64,000 bases of DNA from Clostridiales bacterium Firm_14 (GCA_001604135.1 LVAT01000011.1:34054-98053), one strand, 5' to 3'. Positions 11,701 through 22,916 are shown, numbered from the stretch's first letter. Program-made: numbers and translations. Notes: generated by a model not told the origin, from the letters alone.

Positions 11701-11737
11701 GAACGGGCTGCCTCTTAATTGAGACAGCCCGTTTCAA
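11701..11737 (+). terminator. Intrinsic terminator after coaX
   Basis: The stem AACGGGCTG-x-CTC / GAG-x-CAGCCCGTT with loop TTAATT is followed by TTCAATTC. It separates coaX from the AAA ATPase gene. Nothing else was recognised between 11738 and 11893. Confidence 0.8.
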
Positions 11738-11893
11738 TTCGGAATCTTATGTGGATCAAGCAGTTATATTCTCTGCCAGTTCCTTGACCTGTAAGCAATC
11801 ACATTCTTGATGTGCCTTCTAACGATGCGTTCGATTAATCGGACTGCTGAAGTGGTAGGATTATGTTCAGATAAAAAATTTGCCGGAGTTTAT

Positions 11894-12715
11894 ATGATCT
11901 ATTTACAAAGTTTCGGATTAAGTCCTGAGAGGATATCATGCCCTAACATCTACCCTTATAACGTGTTCAGGCGCAGGGAAGGGATGGTGTTCTTTTTCGA
12001 GCAGATAACGGTCTTATACGGGAATAACGGCTCGGGTAAATCCACGCTTCTTAATCAGATATCGAACAAGCTTAAGATCAAGGGCAAGGAATATGCTACG
12101 CCGAACAAGTTCGGCAATGAGGATTACTGCGGAAGATTTGTATCTGAATGCTCGTATTGTCTTGGCGAAGATGAACTTGGCAGGACAATTAGATCGCTGC
12201 CGCAGGACAGCCGTTACATTAAGAGCGAAGACATCCTGTATGAGATCAAGAAGATCCAGCAAAAGTCTGTGCTAGAAGAGAGCCTTGCTTACGATCAGAT
12301 CTCGGACGGGAAAAGCAAAGAAGAGGCTGACGATTTCCTTGCGTCGAAGCAGGGCGAACAGCTTCAGGCATATATCATGTTCGCGCAGGAGAAGTATTCA
12401 AACGGTGAGACCGCTTTCCAGTTCTTTGAAGAATTCATAAGGCCCAACGCACTGTATCTTCTTGATGAGCCGGAAGTGTCGCTGTCGCCGTCAAATCAGG
12501 TGCGTCTTGCAGAGAAGATCAATGAGATGGCAAGGCTTCTGGGCTGCCAGTTCATTATCGCTACTCACTCACCATTTATGCTTGGAATATTGAATGCAAA
12601 GATATACGATCTCGATTCCAAGGACTTCAAAGTCTCAAGCTGGACCGAACTTGAGAACGTGAGATATTTTTACGACTTTTTCGAAAAGCATAAGGCTGAA
12701 TTTGAAGAAGAATAA
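11894..12715 (+). CDS. AAA/ABC-type ATPase of the OLD/RecF-like (AAA_21) group
   Basis: A 273-residue stand-alone ATPase. Walker A is YGNNGSGKSTLLNQ near residue 43, Walker B is LYLLDEPEVSLSP in the second half, and the switch histidine is in ATHSPFML. There is no membrane segment and no attached nuclease. The likely start is the ATG at 11894, after GGAG. In-frame codons from 11807 read through sequence unlike the family and are probably not translated. Proteins of this kind are often annotated as putative ABC transporter ATPases, but no permease is nearby. Role unknown. Confidence 0.8.
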   Translation: MIYLQSFGLSPERISCPNIYPYNVFRRREGMVFFFEQITVLYGNNGSGKSTLLNQISNKLKIKGKEYATPNKFGNEDYCGRFVSECSYCLGEDELGRTIRSLPQDSRYIKSEDILYEIKKIQQKSVLEESLAYDQISDGKSKEEADDFLASKQGEQLQAYIMFAQEKYSNGETAFQFFEEFIRPNALYLLDEPEVSLSPSNQVRLAEKINEMARLLGCQFIIATHSPFMLGILNAKIYDLDSKDFKVSSWTELENVRYFYDFFEKHKAEFEEE

Positions 12716-12743
12716 AAAAGAGGCTGTCACGGTGACAGCCTCT
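12714..12743 (-). terminator. Intrinsic terminator of leuS, shared between convergent genes
   Basis: AGAGGCTGTCAC / GTGACAGCCTCT forms a 12-bp stem around one base. Read on the - strand it is followed by a run of six T, which suits leuS. On the + strand the tail TCTTCG is weaker but may still stop the AAA ATPase gene. Confidence 0.85.
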
Positions 12744-12771
12744 CTTCGAATACTTTAACTCTGTTTAGCTA

Positions 12772-15255
12772 TTACTTCGCTACGATGTTGGCGATCCTTC
12801 CCTTAACGTAGATGAACTTGACGATCGATCTGCCGTTCAATGCGCCTGCGAGTCTCTCGTCTGCATTAACGATAGCTTCGACTGCAGCCTGGTCAGCTTC
12901 AGCAGGGATGTTGACCTTGAACTGAACCTTACCGTTGATCTGGACTGCGATCTCGATCTCGTCCTTAACAAGTGCTGACTCGTCGCATTCAGGCCACTTC
13001 TGGTTGTATACGGAATAGCCGTTGCCCAATACTTCACACCAGAGTTCTTCTGTGAAGTGAGGAGCGAAGGGTGCGAGGAGGAGAACGAGCTTCTCTGTTG
13101 CATAACGCTTGAACTCGGACTTTGCTGTTACATCCTGGCTGTACTTTGTGATTGCGTTCAAGAGCTCCATCATACGTGCGATAGGAGTATTGAACTGGAA
13201 CTTCTCGATATCAGCAGTGGAACTCTTGATAGCGTAGTTAATAGCATAGTTGAGTTCCTTGTCTGCAGAAGTCATGTCAGCCTTGGCAGGAACAGAAGAA
13301 ACTGAAGCGCCTGCGCAGTCTGCAACGCATGTCTCGATCCTTCTGAAGAACTTAACGATAGCCTGAAGTCCTGAATCAGCCCACGGACCGCCCTCGATGT
13401 AAGCGAAGCCGAATCCCAGGTATGTTCTGAATACGTCAGAACCGTACTTGCTGATATAGTCGTCAGGTGCAACTGTGTTGCCTCTGGACTTACTCATCTT
13501 CTGTCCGTCAGGTCCAAGGATCGTGCCCTGGTGAACGAGGCTTGTGAAAGGCTCGTCGAAATCAAGAAGACCCATGTCACGCATAGCCTTTGTGAAGAAT
13601 CTGGCGTAGAGGAGGTGCATGCATGCGTGCTCAGCACCGCCGACATACTTATCTACAGGGCAGAACTTGTCGATCTTCTCCTTGGAGAACATCTCCTTGT
13701 CGTTCTTATTATCAGGATATCTGAACTGATACCATGAAGAGTCAACGAAAGTATCCATAGTATCAGGATCACGTCTTGCATCGCCGCCGCACTTGGGGCA
13801 CTTGCAGTTCATGAAAGATTCGCACTTGGCAAGCGGGCTCTCACCGTCGGGTGTGAACTCAACGTCGTAGGGGAGAAGAACCGGAAGATCTTCTTCGGGT
13901 ACGGGTACGACGCCGCATGTAGGGCAGTGGATCATCGGGATAGGTGTTCCCCAGTATCTCTGACGGGAGATGAGCCAGTCTCTGAGTCTGTAGTTGATCT
14001 TCCATTCGCCCATGCCGATCTCATTGAGCTTTGCAACGATTGCCTTCTGTGCATCGTGCATCTCCATGCCGTCAAACTCGCCGGAGTTTGTGAGATAACC
14101 CTTCTTTTCGCAGTAAGGAAGCTCAGAATCAACGCCTGCTTCAGGCTGGATAACGCGGATAATATCAAGGCCGTACTTGTGAGCGAAATCGAAGTCTCTC
14201 TCATCGTGTGAAGGAACAGCCATGACTACGCCCGTACCGTAACCTGCAACAACATAATCTGCAGCCCAGATCGGAACTCTTCTGCCGTTTAAAGGATGAA
14301 TAGCATAAGCACCGGTAAAGACGCCCGTCTTCTCACGTGTTGTGGACATACGGTCGATCTCGTTTACCTTAGCTGTTGCCTGGCGGTAAGCCTCAACGGC
14401 TTCGCGGCACTCGTCAGTAGTAAGCTTTGCGCAGAGCTCTGACTCAGGTGCGATAACGACATATGTGATACCCATGAACGTATCGACTCTGGTCGTGAAC
14501 ACTTCGAGCTTCATGGGAGAGCCGTCTTCGTTTGTAAGACGCTCGCCGTTCTTCTCGACGTAGAGAGCTACCTGAGCACCTTCTGATCTGCCGATCCAGT
14601 TCTTCTGGAGCTTCTTGGTCTTCTCAGGCCAGTCGAGCTTCGGAAGGTCATCCAGGAGTTCCTGAGCATACTCCGTGATCTTGAAGAACCACTGAGTCAT
14701 GTTCTTTCTTACAACTTCCGTATGGCATCTCTCGCATGTGCCGTCGATTACCTGCTCGTTTGCAAGAACGGTCTTGCATGAAGGGCACCAGTTAACCGGT
14801 GCATTCTTACGGTAAGCAAGGCCTCTCTTGTAGAGCTCGATGAAGAACCACTGGTTCCACTTGTAGTAGTCGGGCATGCAAGTCTTAACTTCATAATCCC
14901 AATCTACTGTCGTGCCCATTGCCTGGAGCTGCTTTTCCATAGTGTCGATATTCTTGAGAGTGGAATCCTGAGGATGGATGCCCGTCTTGATCGCATAGTT
15001 CTCAGCAGGGAGTCCGAAAGAGTCGAATCCCATGGGGTGGAAAAGATTAAAGCCCTGCATGTGCTTGAATCTTGCCCAGGAGTCAGTAAGGGAATAGTTA
15101 TACCAGTGACCCAGGTGAAGATTAGCTCCGGAAGGATAAGAGAACATCTCAAGGCAATATAGCTTCTTTCCCTCTGCATCGGGATTGAACTTGTAGAGCT
15201 CTGTCTCAGCCCATTTTGCCTGCCACTTCTTGTCGGTCTCAATTGAATAACTCAT
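12772..15255 (-). CDS. leuS: Leucyl-tRNA synthetase
   Basis: An 827-residue class I aminoacyl-tRNA synthetase that charges tRNA-Leu in the cytoplasm, of the length usual for bacterial LeuRS. The HIGH motif appears as HLGHW near residue 47. The zinc-ribbon cysteines follow ([22 protein letters not shown]), then the CP1 editing domain, and KMSKSRGN in the second half, followed by the anticodon-binding helices. It starts with ATG after AAAGGAGTC read on the - strand. It is one of only two - strand genes here and is divergent from the MreB-like gene. No T-box leader was found, although leuS in Firmicutes often has one. Confidence 0.97.
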   Translation of the reverse strand: MSYSIETDKKWQAKWAETELYKFNPDAEGKKLYCLEMFSYPSGANLHLGHWYNYSLTDSWARFKHMQGFNLFHPMGFDSFGLPAENYAIKTGIHPQDSTLKNIDTMEKQLQAMGTTVDWDYEVKTCMPDYYKWNQWFFIELYKRGLAYRKNAPVNWCPSCKTVLANEQVIDGTCERCHTEVVRKNMTQWFFKITEYAQELLDDLPKLDWPEKTKKLQKNWIGRSEGAQVALYVEKNGERLTNEDGSPMKLEVFTTRVDTFMGITYVVIAPESELCAKLTTDECREAVEAYRQATAKVNEIDRMSTTREKTGVFTGAYAIHPLNGRRVPIWAADYVVAGYGTGVVMAVPSHDERDFDFAHKYGLDIIRVIQPEAGVDSELPYCEKKGYLTNSGEFDGMEMHDAQKAIVAKLNEIGMGEWKINYRLRDWLISRQRYWGTPIPMIHCPTCGVVPVPEEDLPVLLPYDVEFTPDGESPLAKCESFMNCKCPKCGGDARRDPDTMDTFVDSSWYQFRYPDNKNDKEMFSKEKIDKFCPVDKYVGGAEHACMHLLYARFFTKAMRDMGLLDFDEPFTSLVHQGTILGPDGQKMSKSRGNTVAPDDYISKYGSDVFRTYLGFGFAYIEGGPWADSGLQAIVKFFRRIETCVADCAGASVSSVPAKADMTSADKELNYAINYAIKSSTADIEKFQFNTPIARMMELLNAITKYSQDVTAKSEFKRYATEKLVLLLAPFAPHFTEELWCEVLGNGYSVYNQKWPECDESALVKDEIEIAVQINGKVQFKVNIPAEADQAAVEAIVNADERLAGALNGRSIVKFIYVKGRIANIVAK

Positions 15256-15287
15256 AAAAAGACTCCTTTCTTATATTGAAACAACTC

Positions 15288-15316
15288 ATTATACTCCGTG
15301 CGTTAATGAATTTACA
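15288..15316 (-). promoter_or_regulatory. Possible leuS promoter
   Basis: On the - strand a perfect TATAAT (15288-15293) lies 32 nt upstream of the start codon. The matching -35 is poor (TGTAAA at 17-nt spacing). The region 15256-15509 holds no T-box motif. Confidence 0.45.
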
Positions 15317-15415
15317 GTAATTATGTACGGAACTTGCCATCGAAAAACGCGGGAAATACCTACAAATCGCCACAAATTGAAATCAGAATGTCACTTAAAA
15401 TAGGGCATCGCGTAA

Positions 15416-15443
15416 TTGATTTTTACTATACGTGATGTAATAA
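15416..15443 (+). promoter_or_regulatory. Probable promoter of the MreB-like gene
   Basis: TTGATT (15416-15421), 16 nt, then TAATAA (15438-15443). It lies about 65 nt before the start codon, in the 254-nt divergent region with leuS. Confidence 0.5.
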
Positions 15444-15509
15444 TAAATTGAATTTTTGCGGACTAACACGTCAAAATATGGCGTTTTCTGATATATATGA
15501 GGTGAAAAA

Positions 15510-16520
15510 ATGGGTTTAGGCATGGAAATCGGTGTCGATCTCGGCACCAGCAGTGTTCTTGTTTACATCAGAGGTAAGGGTATCGTTCTTAAGGAACCTT
15601 CTGTTGTTGCCGTAAACAGCAAGACCGGTAAGGTTTTGGCTGTCGGTGAATCAGCTTCCCTCATGCTCGGACGTACTCCGGGTATCGTTGAAGCTATCCG
15701 TCCTTTGAGAGAGGGCGTTATCTCTGACTTCAGAGCTACAGAAGTAATGCTCAAGGCATTTATCGGCCGTGTCTGCACGGGCCTTCGTGCCACATATTTC
15801 AAGCCTACCATTGTAGTTTGCGTTCCTTCGGTAATCACACCCGTTGAGCAGCAGGCAGTAGAGAATGCATGCCGTCACGCAGGTGCAAAGGACGTTTTTC
15901 TCATCAGAGAGCCTATCGCAGCTGCAATCGGTGCAGGTATCGATATCACAAAGGCATGCGGTTCAATGGTCGTTGATATCGGCGGCGGTACGACGGACAT
16001 CTCTGTCATCTCCCTTTGCGAGCCTGTAGTTGACGCATCTTTGAAGGTTGCAGGCGACAAGTTCGACGAAGCCATCATCAAGCACGTTCGTAAGAGACAT
16101 AACATTCTCATCGGTGAGAAGACAGCAGAAAAGCTCAAGATCGAGATCGGCTGCGCTTATCCGAGAGACGAGGAGCTCACATTAGACGTTCAGGGAAGAA
16201 ACATCATTACGGGTCTTCCTTCAACAGTTACTGTATCTTCCACAGAGATGCTCGAAGCATTGGAAGAGCCCATCACACAGATCTTCGAGGCCGTACATAA
16301 CGTTCTTGAGAGAACACCTCCGGAACTCATGGCAGATATCTCACAGAGAGGTATCGTTATGACAGGCGGCGGCGCAATGCTCTACGGTCTTGACCACATG
16401 CTGTCCAACAGGATCGGTATCGACGTATACCTTGCACAGGACCCTGTTTCCTGCGTTGTTATCGGTACAGGTAAGGCATTAGACATGATGGATAAATTTG
16501 CGGCACTTTCTGATAACTAA
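15510..16520 (+). CDS. MreB/Mbl-like rod-shape actin homologue
   Basis: A 336-residue actin-fold protein. Phosphate 1 is IGVDLGTSSVLVYIRGKG, followed by LKEPSVVAV. Phosphate 2 is VVDIGGGTTDISVIS and the adenosine motif is MTGGGAMLYGL. MreB forms membrane-bound filaments that place cell-wall synthesis. AGGTG precedes the start by 6 nt. It stands alone, without mreC, mreD or rodA, as Mbl- or MreBH-type paralogues often do, so the exact paralogue is unclear. It is followed by a strong terminator. Confidence 0.9.
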   Translation: MGLGMEIGVDLGTSSVLVYIRGKGIVLKEPSVVAVNSKTGKVLAVGESASLMLGRTPGIVEAIRPLREGVISDFRATEVMLKAFIGRVCTGLRATYFKPTIVVCVPSVITPVEQQAVENACRHAGAKDVFLIREPIAAAIGAGIDITKACGSMVVDIGGGTTDISVISLCEPVVDASLKVAGDKFDEAIIKHVRKRHNILIGEKTAEKLKIEIGCAYPRDEELTLDVQGRNIITGLPSTVTVSSTEMLEALEEPITQIFEAVHNVLERTPPELMADISQRGIVMTGGGAMLYGLDHMLSNRIGIDVYLAQDPVSCVVIGTGKALDMMDKFAALSDN

Positions 16521-16531
16521 AGCCTATTTGA

Positions 16532-16560
16532 TTGACTGAAACTATAACAAATGTTATATT
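16532..16560 (+). promoter_or_regulatory. Possible promoter ahead of the rho leader
   Basis: TTGACT (16532-16537), 17 nt, then TATATT (16555-16560). A transcript would start at about 16567, inside the following hairpin, so it could drive rho while the hairpin still ends the upstream transcript. Pattern call only. Confidence 0.35.
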
Positions 16561-16598
16561 ATGCGCGTCGGGTGAAGTCCCCGGCGCGCATTCTTTAT
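16561..16598 (+). terminator. Intrinsic terminator after the MreB-like gene
   Basis: ATGCGCGTCGGG (16561-16572) pairs with CCCGGCGCGCAT (16580-16591) through 12 bp with one G-U pair. It is followed by TCTTTAT. Confidence 0.8.
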
Positions 16599-16706
16599 AT
16601 TTCGATATTTTCCTTTTACGTTTGAAGTTTGATATCCCATTTTAAGCAGTATTGCGTATAGGCATAATAGGAAATTTGCGATTATTTTATTTTTCGAAAG
16701 GCGTTT

Positions 16707-18775
<2,069 letters not shown>

Positions 18776-18779
<4 letters not shown>

Positions 18780-18804
18780 CAACCAGTTGCTATTCAAGTA
18801 ATAT
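18776..18804 (+). promoter_or_regulatory. rpmE promoter overlapping the rho stop codon
   Basis: TTGACA (18776-18781), 17 nt, then TAATAT (18799-18804): nearly consensus. The -35 box covers the rho stop codon. The leader before rpmE would be about 75 nt. Confidence 0.8.
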
Positions 18805-18887
18805 AGCAAGGCTAACACGAAGAATCCGGTATGACATACGTGAGATTAGGATTACGCGTCATATCTTTGATTGAGAGGTGAAAGGAC

Positions 18888-19088
18888 ATGAAAGAAGGAA
18901 TTCATCCTAAGACGCATCTTGTCACAGTTAAGTGCGCATGCGGCAACACATTCGAGACTCTTTCCACAAAGAGCGATCTGAGAGTTGATATCTGCTCCAA
19001 CTGCCACCCGTTCTATACAGGCAAGCAGAAGCTCGTTGATACAGGCGGACGTGTTGATAAGTTCAAGAAGAGAATGGAAAAAGCTTAA
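18888..19088 (+). CDS. rpmE: 50S ribosomal protein bL31, zinc-binding form
   Basis: A 66-residue protein of the large ribosomal subunit, at a subunit bridge. It begins [20 protein letters not shown]. It keeps the four zinc ligands of the C+ form: Cys16, Cys18, Cys36 and Cys39. C+ L31 is replaced by zinc-free paralogues under zinc limitation in some bacteria. GAGAGGTGAAAGG precedes the start. rpmE follows rho and precedes DUF1385-prmC, the common clostridial order, but here it has its own promoter and terminator. Confidence 0.96.
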   Translation: MKEGIHPKTHLVTVKCACGNTFETLSTKSDLRVDICSNCHPFYTGKQKLVDTGGRVDKFKKRMEKA

Positions 19089-19110
19089 TTCTCGTTCAAC
19101 AAAAGCTAAC

Positions 19111-19147
19111 AAGAGGTTGTCTCATAAGAGGCAACCTCTTTTGTTTT
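19111..19147 (+). terminator. Intrinsic terminator after rpmE
   Basis: A 13-bp stem (AAGAGGTTGTCTC / GAGGCAACCTCTT, one G-U pair, loop ATAA) is followed by TTGTTTT. Confidence 0.9.
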
Positions 19148-19174
19148 AGCCTTGCAGCTTAATACAACAAAAAC

Positions 19175-19269
19175 GCCGGCTAAAAAGGACGGCTACAGCC
19201 GCCCAAACTACCGCCCAAACAGTCAAAAACAGCGAAAATGCCGGCGAAATGGACGGCTACAGCCGCCCA
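19175..19269 (+). repeat. Paired 30-nt palindromic intergenic repeat
   Basis: Two near-identical copies, 19175-19205 and 19240-19269, lie 65 nt apart between rpmE and DUF1385. Each contains GGACGGCTACAGCCGCCCA, a small palindrome (CGGCT-AC-AGCCG), preceded by GCCGGC. It resembles a short REP-like element. No coding signal was seen. Confidence 0.7.
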
Positions 19270-19370
19270 TGCCACCGCGATTTTGCCTTTAGTCTGTAAC
19301 ATCATGCGCGTATATAAATGTTATAATCCAATACAGAATGAATAATTATGCCTAGATTTGGGGGAAGAAT

Positions 19371-20501
19371 ATGTCAGAGAATAAAGGCAATATGGTTCCG
19401 GTCGATCCGGACATGATAGACGAGACTTCGCTTGAGCCCGCAGCTCAGGTTCAGGAGAGTGCGATCGTAGAAGAACAGCCCGCTCCCGCGCCTGCCAAGG
19501 CTTCGAAAAAGAAGAAGGGCAAGAAATCCTGCCCCGTTCCGGTAAAGAAGACAACGATCGGCGGCCAGGCCCTGATCGAAGGCGTCATGATGGTCGGACC
19601 TTCAAGAACGGCCATGGCTGTAAGGAAGGGCGACGGCACGATCTATGTTGAAGAGATCAAGCAGAGCGAGAAGACTTCTTATTTCGATAAGGTTCCGTTC
19701 ATAAGAGGCTGCATCAGATTCTATAAGATGCTCGTTACGGGTACCGGCGCCCTCATGAAGGCTGCCGATATCTCCGAAGAGGGCAAGCCGGATGAGAAGA
19801 AGGAAGGCGAGAAGAAGTCACGTCTTGATGAGTTTGCAGAGAGGCACTTCAACGTCATGATGACGATCTCAGCCATCGTCGGAATCCTTATGTCCGTAGG
19901 CCTTTTCATCCTTGCACCGAGACTTCTTGTTGAGATCGCGCTTAAGTTCGTTCCTGAATACTTAAGAGAACTTACATGGTTCAATGCGCTTACGAGTGTC
20001 GTAGAAGGACTTTTGAGACTCCTCATATTCCTCCTGTACCTGATCTTTGCTTCCAAGCTCAAGGATATTAAGAGAGTTTGGCGTTATCACGGTGCAGAGC
20101 ATAAGACGATCGCCTGCTATGAGGCTGGTCTCCCTCTTACCGTAGAGAATGTCCTGAAGCAGACAAGATTCCATCCCCGCTGCGGAACATCCTTTATGTT
20201 CAACGTTCTGGCAATATCCATCATTATCTATACGGTCATCGGTATCTTTACAGGCGCTCAGCCTGCCTGGGTAAACGTTGCGATCAGGCTTGTTGCTATT
20301 CCGATCATCTGCTCGATCTCATATGAGATCTTAAGATTTGTCGGCCGCCACGACAGAAACTGGCTTTGCAAGCTTATGTCAAAGCCCGGCCTCTGGCTCC
20401 AGAAGTTCACCACAGAAGAGCCTGACGGACCGATCGTTGAGGTAGCCATTGCTTCAATGCAGGCTGTTATTCCGGAGAACAAGGACGATGACAACTGGTA
20501 A
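19371..20501 (+). CDS. DUF1385 family membrane protein (YqhQ-like)
   Basis: A 376-residue protein. Residues 1-60 are a charged Pro/Ala/Lys tail. The DUF1385 core follows, from TTIGGQALIEGVMMVGP. Several membrane helices lie at about 165-190, 220-240, 275-300 and 305-325. The conserved YHGAEHKTIACYEAG and RFHPRCGTSFMFNV motifs, rich in His, Glu and Cys, suggest a metal site. The family's biochemical role is not established. GGGGGAAG precedes the ATG, and a TATAAT (19322-19327) lies 43 nt upstream with a poor -35. The gene overlaps prmC by 14 nt, as the usual DUF1385-prmC-prfA order predicts. Confidence 0.92.
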   Translation: MSENKGNMVPVDPDMIDETSLEPAAQVQESAIVEEQPAPAPAKASKKKKGKKSCPVPVKKTTIGGQALIEGVMMVGPSRTAMAVRKGDGTIYVEEIKQSEKTSYFDKVPFIRGCIRFYKMLVTGTGALMKAADISEEGKPDEKKEGEKKSRLDEFAERHFNVMMTISAIVGILMSVGLFILAPRLLVEIALKFVPEYLRELTWFNALTSVVEGLLRLLIFLLYLIFASKLKDIKRVWRYHGAEHKTIACYEAGLPLTVENVLKQTRFHPRCGTSFMFNVLAISIIIYTVIGIFTGAQPAWVNVAIRLVAIPIICSISYEILRFVGRHDRNWLCKLMSKPGLWLQKFTTEEPDGPIVEVAIASMQAVIPENKDDDNW

Positions 20502-21336
20502 TGATCAGTTTTTAGAGCTCCTTAAGGGGTCAGGCGACGAGGAAGCCTTGCTGGACCTTAAGATCCTTGAGGAAGAATTCGAAGGTAATGCTTTAGAAGA
20601 AGCTGTTAAGAGGCGCGCTGATGGCGAGCCTCTTGCTTATATTTTGGGATACCGCCATTTCTATAAGGAATGCTATAAGGTAGCCCCGGGCGTTCTTATC
20701 CCAAGAGCCGACACGGAGATAGTAGTAGAATCCGCAGCAAAGTTCCTGGGGATCAATAAAATGGCGGCAGGTGACGTCCTTAATGTGCCTGAATACGGTA
20801 AAGCCCTGTCGGACATAAGGTTTGCCGACCTTTGCACCGGCACCGGCTGTATCGGCATCTCCGTCGCTAATGAGATCGTAAGAGCAGGCGGCAATGTAAC
20901 AGGATATCTTATCGATATCAGTGATACCGCTATAGGTATTTCCACGGAAAATGTACAGTCGCAGGCAATAAGGCATGAGACCTTAAATGTAATAAAGCAC
21001 GATGTTCTGGGCGCTGTTCCGGAATTGGGGGCACTCGACTTCATCGTATCCAACCCTCCTTACATAACCAATAAGGAGATGGATGAATTAGACAGCGGTG
21101 TAAAAGATCACGAACCCGACCTCGCCTTGAGGGCAGGTGACACGGGTCTTGATTTTTACGGTCCTATCCTTAATATAGCTAAGGCGCTTCTTAAGAACGG
21201 CGGCGCCCTGATCGTCGAGCACGGCTATGAACAGGGAGACTCTGTAAGGAGAATTTTCGAGCAGCGGGGCCTCAAAAACTGCATGACGATAAGGGATTAT
21301 GGCGGAAACCAGAGGGTAACCGTCGGAATAAAATAA
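20488..21336 (+). CDS. prmC: Release factor glutamine methyltransferase PrmC
   Basis: An S-adenosylmethionine-dependent enzyme of 282 residues that methylates the GGQ glutamine of peptide-release factors. The N-terminal helical domain is followed by PLAYILGYRHFY and GVLIPRADTE, the SAM-binding segment FADLCTGTGCIGIS, and the catalytic motif SNPPYI that holds the substrate glutamine. The ATG at 20488, inside the end of DUF1385, gives the family length. The substrate gene prfA, which usually follows, is not in this window; an ECF sigma operon takes its place. Confidence 0.93.
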   Translation: MTTGNDQFLELLKGSGDEEALLDLKILEEEFEGNALEEAVKRRADGEPLAYILGYRHFYKECYKVAPGVLIPRADTEIVVESAAKFLGINKMAAGDVLNVPEYGKALSDIRFADLCTGTGCIGISVANEIVRAGGNVTGYLIDISDTAIGISTENVQSQAIRHETLNVIKHDVLGAVPELGALDFIVSNPPYITNKEMDELDSGVKDHEPDLALRAGDTGLDFYGPILNIAKALLKNGGALIVEHGYEQGDSVRRIFEQRGLKNCMTIRDYGGNQRVTVGIK

Positions 21337-21356
21337 GCTGAAACCCAATAAAATCA

Positions 21357-21379
21357 AGGCTTTCCGAGCCTTCAAAAAA
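21357..21379 (+). terminator. Possible terminator after prmC
   Basis: A short 6-bp stem AAGGCT / AGCCTT around TTCCG is followed by CAAAAAAC and not by a T run. It is weak and may not be functional. Confidence 0.35.
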
Positions 21380-21405
21380 CAATTTGAAAAATTTTCGATT
21401 TTTCT

Positions 21406-21433
21406 TGTAACGAATTTGCGATTCTTACGTCTA
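21406..21433 (+). promoter_or_regulatory. Probable ECF-sigma-dependent autoregulated promoter
   Basis: TGTAAC (21406-21411), 16 nt, then CGTCTA (21428-21433). This is the AAC/CGTC pattern recognised by ECF sigma factors such as SigW and SigX, and it sits 37 nt before the sigma gene. Autoregulation is inferred. Confidence 0.65.
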
Positions 21434-21469
21434 ACAGGTGAGATCACAAAAAGAAAGGTTGTTTGATAC

Positions 21470-21964
21470 GTGGATAAGAAAACCGCAGAAAAGCTATATG
21501 AAGCCTTTTACATGAAGGTTTTCTCCTACGTAATGACGCTTGCCGAGGACCGCAACGATGCCGAGGAGATAACCCAGGAGACCTTTTTCAGGGCGATATC
21601 GACTGATAAGAGCTTCAGGGGAGACAGCGACAGTTACACGTGGCTGTGCGCGATAGCGAAGAATATCTTCATCGACTCCAAGAGGCATTACGCGAACCAG
21701 GAGGATGAGATCCCTGAAGAGCTTGCTGATGAGAATAAGGGAATTGAAGAAAAGCTCTCCGACAGGGAAACATCACTAAGGATCCACACGATACTCCACC
21801 GGCTGGAGGAACCGTACAAGGAAGTCTTCCAGCTGAGGGTATTCGGTGAGCTGTCATTCGCTGAGATCGGTTCAATCTTCGGAAAGACCGAGACCTGGGC
21901 CCGGGTCACGTATCACAGAGCCAGATTAAAGATTAAGGAAAGGATGGATGAATATGAAATATAA
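21470..21964 (+). CDS. ECF (RpoE-type) RNA polymerase sigma factor
   Basis: A 164-residue sigma factor with only regions 2 and 4. Region 2 runs from YEAFYMKVFSYVMTLAEDRN to DAEEITQETFFRA and YTWLCAIAKNIFIDSKR. Region 4 is LEEPYKEVFQLRVFGELSF, then AEIGSIFGKTETWARVTYHR. It starts with GTG after AAAGG; no closer ATG would keep region 2. It overlaps the anti-sigma gene by 17 nt, and the product is expected to be held at the membrane by that protein. Confidence 0.93.
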   Translation: MDKKTAEKLYEAFYMKVFSYVMTLAEDRNDAEEITQETFFRAISTDKSFRGDSDSYTWLCAIAKNIFIDSKRHYANQEDEIPEELADENKGIEEKLSDRETSLRIHTILHRLEEPYKEVFQLRVFGELSFAEIGSIFGKTETWARVTYHRARLKIKERMDEYEI

Positions 21965-22916
21965 TTGTGATTTGATCTCGGATCTTCTTCCGTTATATAA
22001 AGACGAAATATGCAGTGAAGCCACCAAAAAGATCGTTGAAGAACATATTGCCGAGTGCCCTGAATGCAAGAAGATGTTCGCTGATATGAGCGACGTTACC
22101 ATAGACGAGCAGATCGTTAAGGAAAAAGACGAGGTAATTAATTCCCAGGCCAAATTCTTCAAGAGAAAGAGCGCATTTGCAGGAAGCATCATCGCATTGA
22201 TCTTCGCGATACCGATCCTCGTATGCCTTATAGTTAACCTTGCGACAGGTGCAGGACTTACATGGTTCTTCATCGTTCTCGCATCAATCCTCGTAGCGGC
22301 ATCTCTTATCGTTGTTCCGCTCATGGTTCCGGAGAATAAGATGTTCACGACCATGACAGCTTTTACGGGAAGCGTTCTGCTTCTCCTCGGAATTATCTGC
22401 ATCTACACAAGAGGCAACTGGTTCCTGGTCGCAGCTTCGTCAACACTGTTCGGTCTTACGATGCTCTTCGCACCTTTTATCGCGTTCAGAAGACCTGTAA
22501 ATGCTTATATTAAGAATCACAAGGGCCTTGCGATCATGGGCGCATACACAGTAACATTCGCTCTAATGATGTTCGCGATCGGTCTCTTTGTGGGAATGAA
22601 GGATTTCTTCCCGATGGCATTTGCAGTATCAATGCCTCTGGTAGGAATGTGCTGGGCGTTCTTCGCGATCATCAGATATCTCAGATCCAACGCTTGCGTT
22701 AAGACAGGTCTTTGCATTGCATCTGCAGGTGCTTTGTCAGGCGTTCTCGCAATGCTCGCATCTTCTGCAGAAGCAAGTATGTCAGAGACAGGCGTTGTTT
22801 ATTCTTCAGGTGTATCAGTACCGACTGTTGCAATCGTTGGTGTAGGACTCTTAATTGCCGGAATCGGCTTCTTAGTTGGAATGAAAAAGGGAGGAAAAAA
22901 GAATGAAAACAAGTAA
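21948..22916 (+). CDS. Zinc-finger anti-sigma factor, polytopic
   Basis: A 322-residue membrane anti-sigma factor. The cytoplasmic N-terminus carries the zinc-anchored ZAS motif: Cys22, His33, Cys37 and Cys40 (EEHIAECPEC). About eight to nine hydrophobic helices follow from residue 75, where most anti-sigma factors have one. The C-terminal tail is Lys/Gly-rich. It would bind and silence the ECF sigma encoded just upstream (17-nt overlap) until an envelope signal arrives. The start may be ATG 21948 or 21954. It overlaps the lipoprotein gene by 14 nt. Confidence 0.88.
   Translation: MNMKYNCDLISDLLPLYKDEICSEATKKIVEEHIAECPECKKMFADMSDVTIDEQIVKEKDEVINSQAKFFKRKSAFAGSIIALIFAIPILVCLIVNLATGAGLTWFFIVLASILVAASLIVVPLMVPENKMFTTMTAFTGSVLLLLGIICIYTRGNWFLVAASSTLFGLTMLFAPFIAFRRPVNAYIKNHKGLAIMGAYTVTFALMMFAIGLFVGMKDFFPMAFAVSMPLVGMCWAFFAIIRYLRSNACVKTGLCIASAGALSGVLAMLASSAEASMSETGVVYSSGVSVPTVAIVGVGLLIAGIGFLVGMKKGGKKNENK

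Noticed and set aside
11807..11893. Longer start for the AAA ATPase at 11807
   Set aside because: The extra 29 residues are unlike the family and contain no ribosome site at the proposed ATG. The start at 11894 gives the usual N-terminus.
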